Assembly: GCF_014359955.1 (NCBI RefSeq)
Contig: NZ_JACIYL010000010.1
Location: forward strand, 1-18,226
Length of the DNA: 18,226 nucleotides
Direction of reading: 5' to 3'
Source of the DNA: Thermogutta sp.
Lineage (GTDB): Bacteria; Planctomycetota; Planctomycetia; Pirellulales; Thermoguttaceae
In this document: piece after piece, positions 1 through 7,713 of the stretch
Layout of the letters: each line of letters opens with the position of its first letter
How positions within the stretch are numbered: position 1 is the stretch's first letter
Program-made: the position numbers and the translations under genes
The notes under the pieces: generated by a model
What the model was told of the DNA's origin: nothing
Seen by the model: only the letters and a program-made list of their open reading frames with translations
The model's database searches: none

Positions 1-7
1 AAGCATT

Positions 8-37
8 GGTAGGGGCAATTCATGAATTGCCCCTACC
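8..37. repeat. 30-bp perfect palindrome, REP-like copy 1
   Basis: Every base from 8 to 37 pairs with its mirror base around a centre between 22 and 23. The half-site is GGTAGGGGCAATTCA. The tetranucleotide GTAG (9-12) directly precedes the GGGCAATTC arm, and its complement CTAC follows the other arm, so both strands present GTAG plus hairpin. The inner 24 bases recur near 13.71 kb. GTAG-led hairpins are typical of REP elements that RAYT (TnpA-REP) transposases act on. That assignment is inference, since no transposase gene is present in the window. Confidence 0.85.
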
Positions 38-91
38 GGTGAACGCTGTGAGTAACCATTCTGTGTGGAGAATCAGATCCCTCCCGACTTC

Positions 92-157
92 CAACACACG
101 GACCTGACAAGCAGGTCCCTCCGACAACACACGGACCTGACAAGCAGGTCCCTCCGA
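92..157 (-). repeat. two tandem 33-bp units, each a GGAG-led stem-loop
   Basis: Positions 92-124 and 125-157 are identical and abut with no spacer. Read on the minus strand, each unit has GGAG, then a 7-bp stem GGACCTG/CAGGTCC with the 5-base loop CTTGT, then GTGTG. This is the same layout as the hairpin at 192-214, which has a different stem sequence that still pairs perfectly. The direct tandem duplication suggests recent copying or replication slippage of a REP-like unit. Confidence 0.85.
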
Positions 158-191
158 AACATGTTTTGCCGAAAAAGGTTTTGCGAAGGCT

Positions 192-214
192 GGAGGGGCA
201 CGCTCCTCGTGCCC
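192..214 (+). repeat. GGAG-led stem-loop, REP-like
   Basis: GGAG (192-195) is followed by GGGCACG (196-202), loop CTCCT (203-207) and CGTGCCC (208-214). The 7-bp stem is perfect and the loop has 5 bases. The architecture equals that of the 92-157 units, but most of the stem sequence differs with matching changes on both arms. It is therefore the shape, and not the sequence, that is shared. Confidence 0.65.
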
Positions 215-368
215 AACCTGAGACAATACATGATCCGCCGCTGCGAACCGCCGGTGACGAGCAAGTACCTCCGGGTGGAATCCCGGTCCCGGGCGACCCC
301 TTCTCGATGTTTGCGCCCCCGTTGGCAGGGGAAAATGGGGGATGAATCAGGAGCCGGTGGAGGCGACA

Positions 369-2474
369 TCATTTTTCCGGGCGGGATTCCGAAAGACAAG
401 CTGTCCCTCGTTCCACGTTCTCTCGGTGCACGGCGACATAGCGGGCGACAGTCTCGACCAGTGTTTTTCTATCCACCGGCTTGGACAGATAATCATCGCA
501 CCCCGCAGCCAGGCACGCTTCCCGGTCGCCGACCATGGCGTGAGCGGTCAGCGCGATGATCGGGGTCCGGCATCCCCGACTGCGCAGTTCACGCACCGCG
601 GTGTACCCATCAACGATGGGCATTTGCATATCCATCAGGATGCATTCGAACGGCGTGCCCTGATGCTCCGCCAGTTCGACCATCCGGAGGGCTTCTTCGC
701 CATTGGTTGCGACAGCCACTTGAAATCCCGCCTTGCGAAGAATGAAAGTGAGCAAACGCTGATTATCCGGACCATCCTCTGCCAGAAGAACGCGACCATG
801 GAACGCTGGAACTGGTCCTTTATTCTGACTTTGGGCGTCGGGTTGTGCCTGGGGTGTCCAGGTGGTGATCATGGGGATCCCGTCGAGCGGGCCGGGATCA
901 ATAGTGAGTACAAAGGTGCTTCCCTGACCAAGCGTACTCGAAACCGAAATATCTCCGCCTAATAAATGAGCAAGTTTGCGGCTGATTGTCAGGCCCAGGC
1001 CTGTACCGCCATGCCGCCGGGCGAGTGACTCTTCTCCCTGAACAAATGCTTCGAAAATCCGTTCGCGATCGGATTCAGGAATTCCCGGTCCGGTGTCCAC
1101 AACGGCAAAGCACATCTGACGTTTATTCTGTTCGTCCTGCAAATAAAGCTTTAATGTTACTTTGCCCTGATCTGTAAACTTCACCGCATTATTCATCAGA
1201 TTGACAAGAATCTGCTTCAACCTTACTGGATCGCTGTGAATTTGTTGGGGAACCGGGCCAACGAGTTCGAGGGCCAGGTCAATGTTTTTGGCGGCCGCTT
1301 TGACTTTCATGAGGGAGACCGCGTCATGGGCGATTTCGACAGGATGGCACGGCTGACGTGCGACGGAGAATTTGCCCGACTCGATTTTTGACAGGTCCAG
1401 AATATCGTTGATCAGGTTGAGCAGATGTTCACCATTCCGGCGGATAATGGCCAGATAACTGGCACGCTGTTCGGGAGTGGTATCCTCGTCTGCGAGGAAA
1501 TCGAGGTATCCCAGGATGGCCGACATGGGCGTACGGATCTCGTGGCTCATGTTGGCGAGAAAGACGCTTTTGGCACGGTTGGCGGCCTCGGCGGCATCAC
1601 AGGCCTGTTGAAGTTGCTCCGTCCGTTCCCGAACGCGTTCTTCGAGCTTTTCGTTCGTTTCCCGAAGTGCGGCTTCGGCCTGCTCGATGTAGCCCAGCAT
1701 GGTGTTGAACTGCTGGGCCAGTTGGCCCAGCTCATCCCGAGAACTGACGTCGACCCGCATCGAGTAATCGCCGGTCCGCGTGATTTCTTCCATGGTCTTT
1801 TGAAGACGTGTGACATGCATGAGGAGGGCCTGTTGGAAATACACGGTGACCCAGGCGGAAAATGCACCGGCAAGGGCAAACACCCCAACCATCACAGAAA
1901 GGTAGAGAGCGATGTTTTGCCAGGCGCTGCGGAGTGAAGCTTCCACAAAGACATGGCCCGCCAAATGGTTATGGTGCACAATAGGCACAAGGACGGTGAG
2001 CCGGCTGAGCGGCGGGCTGCGTCGCGCTTGCAGGTCGGACAGACGGAGTGGAAGCGGTTTGAGTTCGCTTGTGAGAGTCGGAGAGAGTGTGGTTACGAAC
2101 AGGTGACCGTCGGCGTCATAAATGGCGGCCCGCATGACATCTCGTTTAGAAAAGGTGCTTTGCAGCAGTTCTGCCGCGGTTTCCCGGTCTTCGAACTCCA
2201 CGGCGGCCGAGGCGTTTGCGGCGACCACACCGGCGAGAGCACGGAGTTGTGCCGCCTCATGGTGGAGTGCCAGATGGACCTGAAGCGCGATGACGGCGAG
2301 ACTGACAATCACGAACGCGCTTCCCAGCGTGGTGGCAAAGATCAGGCGAAGCTTCGTGCGCAGAGGGCGATCCAGAAACCACTGCAGATTCCTCCGATGC
2401 AGCGGCAGAGCGTTCAGTGACTTGGCGAGCCGGGTGAAGATGCGGCGGATCCCCGATGTTCGGTAATGGGACAA
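369..2474 (-). CDS. hybrid sensor histidine kinase, CHASE8-HAMP-HisKA-HATPase-REC
   Basis: This is an inner-membrane sensor kinase with its own receiver domain. Numbered from the TTG at 2474 (701 residues), it has a transmembrane segment at about 43-67 and an extracytoplasmic CHASE8-like sensor at about 70-185 ([20 protein letters not shown], then [11 protein letters not shown]). A second transmembrane segment spans 188-213, followed by HAMP (213-265) and a short coiled coil. HisKA carries the phospho-histidine in [13 protein letters not shown] (H311). The HATPase has N-box [11 protein letters not shown] (N429), G1 DTGPGIP and G2 GGTGLGL. The C-terminal receiver has AEDGPDN, phospho-acceptor D615 in LMDMQMP, T643 and K665. 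CHASE8 is the sensor of YfiN, and the gene directly upstream encodes a YfiR-like protein, so YfiR is the probable ligand-side partner. The start is uncertain. The open frame reaches an ATG at 2609, but that would overlap the upstream gene by 130 bases. TTG 2474 lies 5 bases after its stop. No HPt domain or DNA-binding output is attached. Confidence 0.9.
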   Translation of the reverse strand: MSHYRTSGIRRIFTRLAKSLNALPLHRRNLQWFLDRPLRTKLRLIFATTLGSAFVIVSLAVIALQVHLALHHEAAQLRALAGVVAANASAAVEFEDRETAAELLQSTFSKRDVMRAAIYDADGHLFVTTLSPTLTSELKPLPLRLSDLQARRSPPLSRLTVLVPIVHHNHLAGHVFVEASLRSAWQNIALYLSVMVGVFALAGAFSAWVTVYFQQALLMHVTRLQKTMEEITRTGDYSMRVDVSSRDELGQLAQQFNTMLGYIEQAEAALRETNEKLEERVRERTEQLQQACDAAEAANRAKSVFLANMSHEIRTPMSAILGYLDFLADEDTTPEQRASYLAIIRRNGEHLLNLINDILDLSKIESGKFSVARQPCHPVEIAHDAVSLMKVKAAAKNIDLALELVGPVPQQIHSDPVRLKQILVNLMNNAVKFTDQGKVTLKLYLQDEQNKRQMCFAVVDTGPGIPESDRERIFEAFVQGEESLARRHGGTGLGLTISRKLAHLLGGDISVSSTLGQGSTFVLTIDPGPLDGIPMITTWTPQAQPDAQSQNKGPVPAFHGRVLLAEDGPDNQRLLTFILRKAGFQVAVATNGEEALRMVELAEHQGTPFECILMDMQMPIVDGYTAVRELRSRGCRTPIIALTAHAMVGDREACLAAGCDDYLSKPVDRKTLVETVARYVAVHRENVERGTACLSESRPEK

Positions 2475-2479
2475 ACGTC

Positions 2480-3073
2480 TTATCTCACGAGTCGCGCAAT
2501 CTGAATGAGTTTCGAACTGATCTTTAGACCCTGAACCTGAGCCTGTGATGCATTGATCTCCAGACGTACCTTGTTTTCCACGATGACGAAATTGATGGTA
2601 CCACCCCATTCGAGAAATCCCTCTGTTTCACCGACCAAGAGGACACCTTTGACGGGGATGGTCTGCAAAATATTCCGTTGAACTTCCGCGGGGACACCTC
2701 TAGGAAAGTATAGAATATGACAGCGCGGAGCCGGATCATCGGGGTTGAGTATCCGAAGTTGTATCGTGCGAGGGGCCGCGTCACTCTGGATCGCCTGACG
2801 GAGGTAGGGGCTGATTGGATCAGGCTGATAAACGCCGATGATGAGCGGAGCGTCGGACTCGTTGGCAAGGTCCGGCCATTCGATGTAGCGAGCAAAATTT
2901 ATAAGAAATGCGGCCTTTATCAGATATTCGCGGTTGATTAATTCTTGCGAATATGCCGGTCCTGACACGACGAAAAGGAGAAATACTGCGGCGCACATGT
3001 GATGGCGCAGTAGCCCTGTGCCCCATTGCACGACTGTTTGCGGTGTGTCATGCCGCAAATTGGCTGGATCCAT
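2480..3073 (-). CDS. YfiR-like periplasmic protein (DUF4154)
   Basis: This small exported protein of 197 residues belongs to the YfiR/DUF4154 family. The hallmark [13 protein letters not shown] is at residues 55-67, just after a hydrophobic signal segment at about 26-42 ([16 protein letters not shown]). An ATG inside the frame at residue 26 is a possible alternative start. In Pseudomonas, YfiR is a periplasmic repressor of the CHASE8 diguanylate cyclase YfiN. Here the downstream neighbour is a CHASE8 histidine kinase and the upstream neighbour, 25 bases away, is a TonB-dependent receptor, so a role in relaying an envelope signal to the kinase is inferred. The mature part contains a single cysteine (C118), so the disulfide bonds that stabilise Pseudomonas YfiR cannot form within one chain. 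Family call is firm; exact role is inferred. Confidence 0.85.
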   Translation of the reverse strand: MDPANLRHDTPQTVVQWGTGLLRHHMCAAVFLLFVVSGPAYSQELINREYLIKAAFLINFARYIEWPDLANESDAPLIIGVYQPDPISPYLRQAIQSDAAPRTIQLRILNPDDPAPRCHILYFPRGVPAEVQRNILQTIPVKGVLLVGETEGFLEWGGTINFVIVENKVRLEINASQAQVQGLKISSKLIQIARLVR

Positions 3074-3098
3074 CAGGTCTTCACCAAACTGTTCCCGC

Positions 3099-5291
3099 TC
3101 AATAGCGCAATGTAATACCGCCGTAGACCTCGCTTTGAACTTCCGTGCCGATTACGGCGAGGGAGTCCTGCTGGGACCATTCCCAGTGGGCACTGTCGAA
3201 CAGGTTCCGGCCCACCACGAAAACCTCCGCATATTTCGATAGCTGCCGCGCCAGGCGAATATCGGCTACAAGGTAACGAGGTACGTTGGGACTACCGACG
3301 TTGTCAACATAGCGCAGGATCATGTCCATCTGCCATGTCTTCCAGGGTTGTCCTGTCAGCCAAATGAAATAAATGTTCCGTGGCGTTCCTCCTTCCTCCG
3401 CTGCCAGGATGACATTTGGTGCTGGCTCAATATTCAGCCTGATAAAACTATACCCCCCGCGGACCGACCAGGTCTCGCTGAATTCCCAGGAACCCGACCA
3501 TTCGAACCCATACGTTTGCGCCCTGGTCCCGTTGGTCCAGGTGACGGGAACAATGACGGCGGGCCAGCCGCCGGGGGTGCTCCCACCGATCGGTGTTAGA
3601 GGCAGATAACCGCGCAGGTCGTCGTAGTCGTTATAAAAGACGGATAGGTCCCAGTAGAACGTTTTGACCGGCTGCCGGCGCAGGCCAATTTCGTAGCTGA
3701 GAAGGCTTTCGCTTTTAAAGTGGGGATTTCCCTGAACAACGGCGAATTGCGGCAGCGGTCCGGGCAAAATGTCGTAGAGAAGGACCAACTCGAGATCAGA
3801 GTCAGCGCGCGAGGGACTTCGCACCGCGCGAGAGATGGCTCCCCAAAAAGCCGTTCTCGGGTTCGGTCGCCAGACCACCCGGCCAGTGGGCTGATATTCA
3901 AAACCCGTATAATCGTTGTGTTCGAACTTTGATCCAACAAGGAAAAACAATCGCTCGTCGATGACTTCCATTTCGTCCTGGATGAAGTAGCTGAAAAGAT
4001 CATCCGCCCGCTTGGCCGGATTGAATCCCAGATACCAGGGCTGGGGATTTACGAAATCTTCGGTGTACCTGTACCCAAATCCCCATGTGATAGCGTGACG
4101 ATCTCCCAGTGGAAAGGAGTGCTGGAAGTCGATGTCGAATATGTCGCGGTCATCCGCGTACAGGAATCCGGTGTTATGACGCTCGGTGCGGTCGTAATAA
4201 ATTTGGATTGCCCAATTGGAATTCTCATCCACCTGACGCGACCACCGCCACAGAATATTGCCGCCCTCGACGTGGACATCGTCGCGGATCGCGACGCGAA
4301 AGGTTGGCGGAAATGAACCGGGGAGACGGGCCCCCTCTCCCGAGTAGCCGTTGTAATAGTCGCCCTGTAACGTGATAAGGTCGTCCTGCGTGGGGGTGTG
4401 GTCAATCCGAAATCCAGTTCGGGCCTGGCGCCAGTCGTCCGGTTCGTTCGGTGCAAAAGAGGAAGTTGGCGGAAGATAACCGCCGTCTCTTTCGAACCAT
4501 TTACCGTAGATTCGGAAAGTCGTTTGATCGTTGATCTTTCCGCCGTAGCGTGCTTCGGCAAATCCCTTTTCTTCTGTTCCAGCCCCCGCTTGGAAGAACG
4601 TTCCCTGCGTGTTGCTGGAGTTTTTCGTGATGATATTGACGACCCCGTTGACGGCGTTGGCACCCCACACGCTGGCGCCGGGACCGCGAATGACCTCGAT
4701 CCGTTCGATATCCTCCAGGAGAAGATCCTGAACGTCCCAGTACACCCCAGAGAAAAGAGGGGTGTAAACGGTGCGACCGTCAATTTGAACGAGAAGTTTG
4801 TCGGCAAAACGGTCAGTAAAACCACGGCACGAGATGGCCCATTTGTTGGCATCCATGCGGGCTACGTGGAAGCCGGGAACAAGTCGGAGAAGGTCGGGAA
4901 TTGTCCGCGCACCCGATCGGCGAATCATTTCGGATGTAATAACGTACACTGCGGCGGGCGAATGCCCGACGTTGCTTTCCTGCCGGGTGACGGTCGTCAC
5001 CTCTGTTTGAAAAGACGGCGCGACCACATCAAGCTGGGTGAGTTGTTCCACATCGAGCTTGAAAATGTCATAATCCCCTTGGTTCTGTGTGGTGGGCAGA
5101 TGGTTATCCAGGTTGGGAGGATTTTCCGGGGTAGTGGAAGATGATGGAGCGGCGATTTCCGAAGAATTCCAATCGGCAAACGCTACCATCTGAGGTCGAG
5201 ACGAGCCCGGTACCAGGCTGCCCAGCAAACCCGCCAAAGCGGCGATGGCGCATGCAGTCCACGGCGACAAGCTGCAACGCCTCCGCCTCAT
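3099..5291 (-). CDS. TonB-dependent outer-membrane receptor
   Basis: This is an outer-membrane beta-barrel receptor or transporter of about 730 residues. From the ATG at 5291 it begins with MRRRRC and a hydrophobic stretch (WTACAIAALAGLLGSLV) that fits a signal peptide. In-frame starts at 5333 and 5450 are also open, but they add a non-signal-like extension. A Ser/Pro/Thr-rich linker is followed by the plug at about 110-227, containing AAVYVITSEMIRRSGARTIP, LLVQIDGRTVYTPLFSGVYW and IERIEVIRGPGASVWGANAV. The rest is barrel sequence ending in an aromatic residue (GGITLRY), as expected for outer-membrane insertion. Substrate is not visible. Receptors with this YTPLFSGVYWDVQD-type plug are often found next to DUF4154 and sensor-kinase genes, and both follow here on the same strand. 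That arrangement suggests a sensing function as much as nutrient uptake. An outer membrane is implied. Confidence 0.9.
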   Translation of the reverse strand: MRRRRCSLSPWTACAIAALAGLLGSLVPGSSRPQMVAFADWNSSEIAAPSSSTTPENPPNLDNHLPTTQNQGDYDIFKLDVEQLTQLDVVAPSFQTEVTTVTRQESNVGHSPAAVYVITSEMIRRSGARTIPDLLRLVPGFHVARMDANKWAISCRGFTDRFADKLLVQIDGRTVYTPLFSGVYWDVQDLLLEDIERIEVIRGPGASVWGANAVNGVVNIITKNSSNTQGTFFQAGAGTEEKGFAEARYGGKINDQTTFRIYGKWFERDGGYLPPTSSFAPNEPDDWRQARTGFRIDHTPTQDDLITLQGDYYNGYSGEGARLPGSFPPTFRVAIRDDVHVEGGNILWRWSRQVDENSNWAIQIYYDRTERHNTGFLYADDRDIFDIDFQHSFPLGDRHAITWGFGYRYTEDFVNPQPWYLGFNPAKRADDLFSYFIQDEMEVIDERLFFLVGSKFEHNDYTGFEYQPTGRVVWRPNPRTAFWGAISRAVRSPSRADSDLELVLLYDILPGPLPQFAVVQGNPHFKSESLLSYEIGLRRQPVKTFYWDLSVFYNDYDDLRGYLPLTPIGGSTPGGWPAVIVPVTWTNGTRAQTYGFEWSGSWEFSETWSVRGGYSFIRLNIEPAPNVILAAEEGGTPRNIYFIWLTGQPWKTWQMDMILRYVDNVGSPNVPRYLVADIRLARQLSKYAEVFVVGRNLFDSAHWEWSQQDSLAVIGTEVQSEVYGGITLRY

Positions 5292-5715
5292 GCTGGCGAA
5301 ACGATGATCTGTGAATCGGGCCAGAGCTGTCATGCCCGCGTTTTCACCCACACTGCTGGCTGATCGGTTAAAAAAATCCAGGCCAGGTTGAAGTGAACAG
5401 CGCTCTTGAGCCGCGGAGGTGTATTCACAGATGCTGCGAGCGTCGCCCAATGTGTGGCATCGTCAAGAAGAGCAGAAAATGTGAAAAAGTTTGGGCTGAT
5501 CGCCAGAAGTGACCTGGGTCCAGCCGGAGAAACCACGTCGGCGGGCTGGAATTTTCGCCCGATGCGGATTCGGGGAGGTCACTCGTTCGGTGTGGTTGGC
5601 GGTATACTGGATTGTTCTGGTGCCCGCATACCGCGGAGCCTGCACGGCGCGGAAGTGGTGGGGTTGCACCCCCACAGAGTGGACTGTGTGAAATGGACGA
5701 TTGAGCGTGGCGGCT
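5292..5715. other. divergent intergenic region, receptor gene / gatC
   Basis: About 420 bases separate the inferred receptor start from gatC. The promoters of both divergent transcription units must lie here. A TATACT hexamer at 5603-5608 could be a plus-strand -10 element, but no good -35 was found at the right distance. Just before gatC there are two overlapping stem-loops (5658-5675 and 5673-5688). No gene is supported in either direction. Confidence 0.5.
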
Positions 5716-6009
5716 ATGACTCTTACTCGCCAGGAAATTGAAAAAGTGGCCTTTTTGGCCAGGCTGATTCTCACGCCCGAGGAACTCGACGAGATGACCG
5801 GGCAGCTCGGGCGGGTCCTGGAATACATGGCTTTGTTGAACGAGGTCGATACCGAGGGAGTGGAACCACTGGCCCATGCCGTGGAATTTGCCAATGTTTT
5901 TCGCGAGGACCATGTAGAAAAAAGCCTGGATCGTGAAGTAGCACTGGCGAATGCCCCCCATCGGGATGACGAGTGTTACCTCGTTCCTGCGGTGTTGGGC
6001 GATGTGTGA
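5716..6009 (+). CDS. gatC: Asp/Glu-tRNA(Asn/Gln) amidotransferase subunit C
   Basis: GatC is the small subunit that holds GatA and GatB together in the cytoplasmic amidotransferase that makes Gln-tRNA(Gln) and/or Asn-tRNA(Asn) by the indirect route. The sequence starts LTRQEIEKVAFLARLILT, has LGRVLEYMALLNEVDTEGVEPL in the middle, and ends DECYLVPAVLG, which corresponds to the family's usual FxVP-type tail. Length from ATG 5716 is 97 residues, normal for GatC. TTG 5701 and GTG 5707 are also in frame. I chose the ATG because the family typically begins M-x-L-T/S-R/K, although no strong ribosome binding site marks it. gatA follows after 42 bases and gatB after that, so C-A-B is probably one operon. 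Confidence 0.93.
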   Translation: MTLTRQEIEKVAFLARLILTPEELDEMTGQLGRVLEYMALLNEVDTEGVEPLAHAVEFANVFREDHVEKSLDREVALANAPHRDDECYLVPAVLGDV

Positions 6010-6051
6010 GCTTTCAATGGTCCTTGCTTCGGGTAATCATTCCGATTGGCG

Positions 6052-7629
6052 ATGACGAGTCTCAATAGATTCCCGTTTGACACATCTGTCACCGAGCTCC
6101 TGGTGGCCCTTCGTGACGGGCGCGTTACCTCACAGGATCTGGTCCAGGCGGCGCTGGCTCAGATCGAGAGATACGATCGGCGCGTGGGGGCGTTCCTTGC
6201 GGTGCGGGGCGAGAAGGCCATGGATCAGGCAAGGGAGGTCGATCGGCGGCGGGCCCGAGGAGAAAAACTCGGCCCACTGGCCGGGCTTCCTGTGGCAGTT
6301 AAAGACAACCTCTGTATGGAAGGGGAGCCAACCACGTGCGCTTCGCGGATGCTGGCGCGTTTTGTCCCGCCTTATGATGCCACGGTGGTGGCGCGGCTCA
6401 AGGCCGCGGACGCCATCATCATTGGCAAGACCAACCTTGACGAATTCGCGATGGGTGGGTCAACGGAAACGTCGGCCTTTCAAAAAACCCGCAACCCCTG
6501 GGATCTGGAACGGATACCCGGCGGCTCGAGTGGAGGTGCGGCGGCCTGTGTGGCCGCACGAATGGTGCCGCTTTCGGTCGGCAGCGATACAGGCGGTTCG
6601 ATACGGCAACCCGCAGCGCTTTGCGGCGTGACCGGGTTGAAGCCCACCTATGGTCGGGTGAGTCGTTTCGGGCTTGTCGCATTTGCCAGCAGTCTCGATC
6701 AGATTGGGCCTTTGGCTCAGTCCGCCGAAGACTGCGCTTTGCTGCTGGAGGTCCTGGCGGGCCACGATCCCCGGGATGCCACGTCAATCAACAGATCGGT
6801 CCCCCCCTATCGTGAAGTGATCTCGCACCGGCCGGAGTCCATCAAGATCGGCTATGTTCCGGAAATGCTCAGCGACGGTGTGTCGCCTGACGTTGTCCGG
6901 ACTATGGAAGAAGCACTGAACGTCTTTCGATCATTAGGAGCAGAAATCCGGGAGGTCAGGCTGCCCCATGCCCGATACGCCGTGGCCACGTACTACATCA
7001 TCGCGTGCAGTGAGGCCTCCAGTAATCTTGCCCGCTATGACGGCGTGCATTACGGATATCGGACCGACGAAAAGGCCATGCTGGCGGAACTGGCCGAGGA
7101 ACGCCGGCGCCTGCAGCAAGAGGGCAATCTGGCTGCGCTGGATGATCTCGACACGGCCCTGGTCAGGCTCTACCGGAAGACTCGGGCGGAAGGGTTCGGG
7201 GCGGAGGTCAAACGGCGGATCATGCTCGGGACGTACGCGCTGAGTGCCGGTTATTATGACGCCTATTATCTCAAGGCGCTGAAGGTTCGACGGCTAATCC
7301 GCCAGGACTACGACCGGGCGTTTGAAACGGTGGATATGATTCTCGGGCCGGTGACACCGGCACCGGCCTTCCGGATTGGCGAGAAAATCAACGATCCGTT
7401 GGCGATGTACCTTTTTGATCTGTTTACAGTAAGTGGCAATCTCGCCGGGATTCCAGCCCTGGCCTTCCCAGCGGGATTGAGCACAGAAGGACTGCCCATC
7501 GGAGTGCAGCTTCAGGGACCACCGCTTTCTGAAGAGCGATTACTGCAAATGGGGCATCTGTTTCAGCAGGTGACGGACTGGCACCGGCGTCGTCCGCCGT
7601 TGATCGAAGACAGTCCACAGCCGGCTTGA
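6052..7629 (+). CDS. gatA: Asp/Glu-tRNA(Asn/Gln) amidotransferase subunit A
   Basis: GatA is the glutaminase subunit. It releases ammonia from glutamine, and the ammonia is channelled to GatB. The amidase-signature triad is complete. From ATG 6052 (525 residues) the lysine is K84 in PVAVKDN, the cis-serine is S159 in PGGSSGGAAA and the nucleophile is S183 in GSDTGGSIRQPA. The 24-residue spacing between the two serines matches the amidase family. ALCGVTGLKPTYGRVSRFGL and a C-terminal GNLAGIPALAFPAG / LPIGVQLQGP are also typical. The protein is somewhat longer than the usual 480-490 residues. TTG 6046 is an in-frame alternative start two codons upstream. It lies between gatC and gatB on the same strand. 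No asparaginase or amidase relative outside GatA would carry all these motifs beside gatC and gatB. Confidence 0.96.
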   Translation: MTSLNRFPFDTSVTELLVALRDGRVTSQDLVQAALAQIERYDRRVGAFLAVRGEKAMDQAREVDRRRARGEKLGPLAGLPVAVKDNLCMEGEPTTCASRMLARFVPPYDATVVARLKAADAIIIGKTNLDEFAMGGSTETSAFQKTRNPWDLERIPGGSSGGAAACVAARMVPLSVGSDTGGSIRQPAALCGVTGLKPTYGRVSRFGLVAFASSLDQIGPLAQSAEDCALLLEVLAGHDPRDATSINRSVPPYREVISHRPESIKIGYVPEMLSDGVSPDVVRTMEEALNVFRSLGAEIREVRLPHARYAVATYYIIACSEASSNLARYDGVHYGYRTDEKAMLAELAEERRRLQQEGNLAALDDLDTALVRLYRKTRAEGFGAEVKRRIMLGTYALSAGYYDAYYLKALKVRRLIRQDYDRAFETVDMILGPVTPAPAFRIGEKINDPLAMYLFDLFTVSGNLAGIPALAFPAGLSTEGLPIGVQLQGPPLSEERLLQMGHLFQQVTDWHRRRPPLIEDSPQPA

Positions 7630-7713
7630 AACGACCCCCCGGCAGCCTTGATTAACCCGCTACGAAATATTCACGCGTGACAGGATCGAACAGGACTGGG
7701 TGATAAAGATCAG

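Larger units (their letters stand above)
1..368. other. gene-free region with repeat cluster
   Basis: No credible gene is seen between the window edge and the stop codon of the hybrid kinase at 369. The first 215 bases are occupied by four stem-loop repeats (8-37, 92-124, 125-157, 192-214). From 215 to 368 only short GC-rich inverted stretches are visible, such as CCCC/GGGG around 316-331. No convincing T-run terminator for the kinase operon could be placed. Open frames across this stretch are chance reading through repeats. Confidence 0.6.

Noticed and set aside
92..157. Possible CRISPR repeats
   Set aside because: Two 33-bp identical units abut without any spacer, and each is a hairpin of the REP type. 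There are no cas genes.
342..962. 206-codon plus-strand open frame
   Set aside because: It lies antisense to the receiver and HATPase part of the hybrid kinase, whose motifs are unmistakable. It shows no protein-family features.
4398..5144. 248-codon plus-strand open frame
   Set aside because: It is antisense to the plug domain of the TonB-dependent receptor. The receptor frame carries conserved motifs throughout.
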